A stretch of DNA of 64,000 bases, from NCBI GenBank assembly GCA_013396995.1, contig VWZP01002663.1, forward strand, positions 1-64,000, written 5' to 3'. The position numbers and the translations under genes are program-made. The notes under the pieces were generated by a model. It saw nothing but the letters and a program-made list of their open reading frames with translations. It had not been told where the DNA came from and made no database searches. Below are positions 59,781-64,000 of the stretch, piece by piece. This stretch comes from Dicaeum eximium (lineage: Eukaryota > Chordata > Aves > Passeriformes > Dicaeidae). Position 1 is the first letter of the stretch. Each line of letters begins with the position of its first letter.

Positions 59781-61629
59781 TGAACAGATGAATTACACTG
59801 GTAATGGAAAGAATGTAGACTTATGATGCATCATGTCTTGTTCCTGCTGGCACAATGTAAGATATGAAATGGAAAACAAAAATATTTTTCAAAATAGTCA
59901 ACACTCACTGAAGTATCCTAATCAAAACCCTATTTCCTTGTCTTTCCTTTGAATGATCCTGTTTATTTCAGCCTCTCCCTACCAAAGGAATGCCGATGTA
60001 AAATTTAAATTAAACTATCTCTCATGTGCCCAAATATTATGTATACCAAGTGAAAAATAAATGTATAAGACAAAAGAAAATAATTCTGACAGTGACTGTT
60101 GGTCTCCTCAAGCTAGACATGATGTTTATTCCATTTCATCTTGCAAATGCAATGGAATATGCCATCTAATTACAGGTGGATTTGTTTCTAGAATACATCA
60201 CTGCAAAAGAAACAAATATAAAACTTCTTTCCAACTTTAAAAAAAAAGGCAGTCGAAATGTACTATTCTTTCTCTGACCTCATTAAAAGCCATGGCAAAA
60301 CTCCCACTGACTTTAATGGGGCCAATACATCACTGAAAAATCACTACAAGAACGAAAGTTTCCAAATTTTCAGACCAACTGCAGGGGAGGTTTAAACACA
60401 GAATTCATTTCCCTCTTCCCTCATCCAGACAAAACTTTGCTTATTGCCCCCCCACTAAGAGGAGATCAAGCTAACTCAGATTTCCAGCTTTGCCTCTGAA
60501 GCACAAATTCTCAAGCTAGAGATTTGTTCCATTGCTTTGTATTTATTGACTTACAAAATTCCTTAAATCTGCAACCCTTACGTTGTGTTTTGAAAATTTT
60601 CTTGGGATCTTTTGTAATTCCAAAATTTATTAAAGCCTACAATGTTAAGAAAAGCTAATGTGTGGTATTTCTATTGTTGCTTCTCAGGAGAAAATTACAC
60701 ATCACATCAAAAATCATCACTAAGGGAGCAATCTTGGCTACAATTAGTGATAGTCTAACTGCTCAGGAATTTACCAACTGGGAGCAGAATCATGACTTTT
60801 CTTTCCTAGTTTGACTCCTCAGTAGCTCACTGAAGCCTCAATCTTCAAAAGTCTCATCTGAAGCTCCCTTTCTTCCCCTTACCTACATTGTCATATATGC
60901 AAGCAGACTTAAATGTTCATTGTGTTGTCATTACTTCGTAAGAGCTCCTAAAGGAGTCTGATCAGAAAAAAAGGGAGGTTAGGAGAAAAATGGGAAGTCA
61001 GAAGGAAGGAAGTACTAATATTTGGTAGTAACAAATCCTTGCTACTTTTATACTAAAGATTTTTACTTTAAAAGGAAGCCAGGCTATGGCTATTAAATAG
61101 TTAATAGTGGGTGCATAAGCTAGAGCATCAGACCAAAACCACATGGAATCTGTGCTTATTGTAAAAAACAGTTCACTCCCATGAGTTCATTGTGACAGAT
61201 TTGGAACTACTCTTAATAATTTATTAATATTGTACTAAGGTATTTATTATACTAATACATTGGTTATTGTTTAATATGAGACTAGTGAGAAAAACAGGCA
61301 GGAAAGGAAAGAATGACTCAGTTGTGACACTTCTCAGCAAACTCTAGGGAATTGCTTGCTAAAAAGACAAAACTAGCTCAGGAAAAGCCTCAAAAACACA
61401 GCAGATCAAAGACCTCAGGATTGTTTAGGAAGACTGTTGAACAGTCTTTCAAGTTGGAGGGAGGAGAAGCTGTTTTAGACAAACAAGCTTAAGAGAAAGG
61501 CGCTTATGGGATGTGCCCACTGAAGTTAGGCCAACATGGAATACCATATTGGGCTCCTCATTTGCCCTGAGACAGGGCAGATAGCCCTGCAAACCGCCTT
61601 GGTTCCCTGAATGAAGGAAGCACCACCCC

Positions 61630-61985
61630 AGTCGATTCCCAAAAGGAAACCACTGCAGTATCTCCTTTCGCATTCGTGTCTGCTAGCAGAGCACCTGCAG
61701 AGGTTCCGGGTCTGCAGCCCTCTGAACAGCCAGGGTGGGTCATTCTTCTGCAGAGACGAGATCTAAGGCTGCAGACCCAAGGACTGACCTGTGTGAGCAG
61801 GAAGGAGCCAGAGCTGTTTGCACTGTTACTCACTGCGAGCGCCTGCAAACAATCTTCTACACCAGTCCTTCCACACTGCCGGGAAGACAGCGGGAAGGAC
61901 ACCTTACAGGTATCGACCGCTCCCCACGTTCACGACATGTAACACTCCCACAGTAAGGAAAGGACACGCTTCTGGCACAACGGGA
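61630..61985. promoter_or_regulatory. CpG-enriched patch, possible alternative LHFPL2 promoter or exon
   Basis: I count about 15 CpG dinucleotides in some 360 bp, against very few in the neighbouring kilobases. It lies about 8 kb upstream of the LHFPL2 ATG on the gene's 5' side. It does not clearly meet island criteria and could equally be a decayed repeat. Confidence 0.25.
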
Positions 61986-63781
61986 TCTTTGTGCTTTGGA
62001 TCCAACACACAGCTCAAGCAAACCACCTGCTGTGATAGCAGTGACTGATGAGAACCTATCTTGTCACAAAACGTACGTAATCGTTCTTGTTCCTCTTAAC
62101 TCAAACTGAAAGTGAAACATCCTTCAAAAACAATCGATACAGACAAGCAGCCCAGCACAGGAATGCATAAAATGTCTGTACATTACAGGAACACCTTTAC
62201 TGTGACTTTTCATTGTACTTGAAGTGAGGAGAACCAGTAGTGGCACAAGTAAGTGAAAAGGGCTGTGATGGATCAGAGCTGCCATGTTTCTATACTGGCA
62301 AGGATGTCTGAAGTATCTGAACATCATGTATAACAGCAAACTTAAAAACAGTGCACGAAAAACCATTTATCCAGCAAAAGTACTCAGACATTGGCGTATC
62401 TCTGTGCACATCAACTAAACGTTAGCTATAGTTGTTATTAATGGTTAACCTCTTTGCTGTGCCCAAAGAGAAGAACTGAAATGAGATCTTTTCAATACTG
62501 CATATTTCATTCATCAATAATTACAGGTATGCTGTGTTTAGTTGGGATCTCTAAAATGGAAGCTCACAGTAAAGAGCTTGGAAAAATCTAGACTAATAGC
62601 TGAAATTCTGGAAACCCCATTTTAGAGCAAGAAGCAAAAATAAACAGATTATTTATTTTAGCAACTGGATTTAATTCTAAAGCCAAGATTGAAGATAATT
62701 CTACAAGTTGAGCCATGTGCTAAACTCTGGCTGGTTTTAATGCAGTTTGACTTGCTAGACTAGACAATGCTAACAGTCCTTTTCTGTCCTTAAAATGAAT
62801 ACAACCATAAAAATTAGTAACTAAAGAATGTTTGTAGAAACTGAAAAGGGCTGGGGGGGGGAAAAGTGCATCTTTCTCAGCTTCACTTTCTCCAATAATG
62901 CTGTCATGCATGTCTCTGACATCATATGGTTTGTGTCACAGAAACACAATGGTGCAAACTAAAACTGGACCTGTGTGGGGATATGCATATAGGTCTGGTA
63001 ATGATCCACCTTACTGCGATACAAATACATAGGCAGAAAAAAAAAAAAGCATAAATAACCATCCCAGTCCTCCAGATGAGATGTTCCCTCACTCAAGTAA
63101 TAAAGTTTGTAGCAATACTGTGAACTGACCCTAAATGCTGCCACTAGAAACCGTAAAACTCTGGAGATTTAATATACTCTGCAGTGTCCTGCATTGTGCC
63201 AAACACTTTTCTTGTCATCCTTCAACCACAAACCTCAGCTATTCCTCTGTCATTTTGAATCTCTAGCCCTCACCCACCACATGCAGATGTACCTTTCCTT
63301 CTCCACAAAGGAGGACTGTGGACATGGTCACTTCTCCAATAGTGACTTTGATTTTCTGGTCACTGAGAAATGGTTTAGGTATTAAATGGCAGTTTTTTCC
63401 TACAGTAACCACTGCTGAATTAGGCAATTACCATGGCAAGACGTGAAAAAAGCTGCAAAGAAATTCACCTGTAAAGAAACAATCTTAGCTCTATGACTAG
63501 CTTTCTCCATTTGTGCTTCAGAGAGGAACATAAACTACTCCTAACATATGTAGTGGATGATTTCCCCATTGAAGAGGATGAAGCTACAGATATTCATGGG
63601 TCCTACTAGATTGTAGAGAGTGGACTTACTTCAGGACAGACCACCTTTTTATGTATGGGGTTAGTTGGTTTCTTTTAGTTCTCAGTGACATTAATACTTC
63701 TGAAAGCAAATGCAGTCTACAGACTGGTGGGAGGGTAACATCTGATTGTACTGCTGCCAAAAGGTGGAAAGTTCTTGATCA

Positions 63782-63804
63782 TGCATTTCCCATTGGGAAA
63801 TGCA
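63782..63804. promoter_or_regulatory. Perfect 23-bp palindrome overlapping an octamer
   Basis: Arms TGCATTTCCCA (63782-63792) and TGGGAAATGCA (63794-63804) around a central T. The right arm runs into ATGCAAAT (63800-63807), the POU-factor octamer. The centre contains ATTGG, an inverted CCAAT word. Function is unknown. Confidence 0.35.
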
Positions 63805-64000
63805 AATGAATCAAAATGCATATCTGAAGATCTCCCAAGGAACAGACAGATAATTATTACTAAGAAAAAAGTCCCTGCATACTACAAGCTTTATGGAAAT
63901 CTGTCTTTCAAACATTTAACTGAATTCTGAACATTATCTTTAAATGTAAGATTATCTATTAGATCTCCTTACTGCATTTCAAGTTCTATGCAAGCAGAGA

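Larger units (their letters stand above)
54223..64000. other. LHFPL2 5' intron or flank, no gene recognised
   Basis: 9.8 kb upstream of the LHFPL2 ATG exon, expected to be its long 5' intron. It holds two small direct repeats (56981-57029 and 59321-59356), a CpG-enriched patch (61630-61985), a homeodomain/POU-like AT-rich patch (59680-59780) and a 23-bp palindrome (63782-63804). No CR1 or LTR is recognised. No coding exon is supported. Confidence 0.65.

Overview
The window is nuclear DNA of a vertebrate, most probably a bird. It has long AT-rich introns with GT-AG splice sites and many pieces of CR1 LINE retrotransposons, and it carries two recognisable genes facing each other. Nothing bacterial is present: no operon, CRISPR array, phage or plasmid feature. 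I recognised no tRNA or rRNA gene.

Positions 1-30975 hold the plus-strand gene SCAMP1 without its first coding exon(s). Eight coding exons (1637-28092) encode 320 residues. About 19 N-terminal residues should lie to the left of the window. A 3' UTR of about 2.9 kb follows, with a well-formed poly(A) signal at 30952. The introns carry CR1 fragments in both orientations. Intron 9162-16419 contains the best one, a nearly full-length antisense CR1 with an ORF1 esterase domain and an ORF2 endonuclease and reverse transcriptase, all decayed. It is interrupted by an unclassified LTR-like insert.

Positions 30976-34665 lie between the two genes. They hold a CR1 tail, a GC-rich patch and, just before the second gene's poly(A) site, a 20-N assembly gap beside a G-run.

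Positions 34665-64000 hold the minus-strand gene LHFPL2. Its whole 228-residue coding sequence is here in two exons (53442-53871 and 38198-38454). It has a 3' UTR of about 3.5 kb and a 5' UTR exon reaching to about 54222; the remaining upstream sequence to 64000 is intron or 5' flank. I recognised no CR1 in this half. Its large intron contains an exact 1258-bp tandem duplication joined by a single N, which looks like an assembly error.

The two proteins are both four-pass membrane proteins but are not known to work together. SCAMP1 acts in vesicle recycling. LHFPL2 is a claudin-like tetraspan protein. Their convergent order matches human chromosome 5q14, and the orthologous block in chicken lies on the Z chromosome, so the window is probably Z-linked. 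I found no convincing new biological system. The points most worth a second look are the duplication, the CR1 element, an extra glycine codon at a SCAMP1 splice junction, a 215-codon open frame in the LHFPL2 3' UTR, and a few possible regulatory patches.
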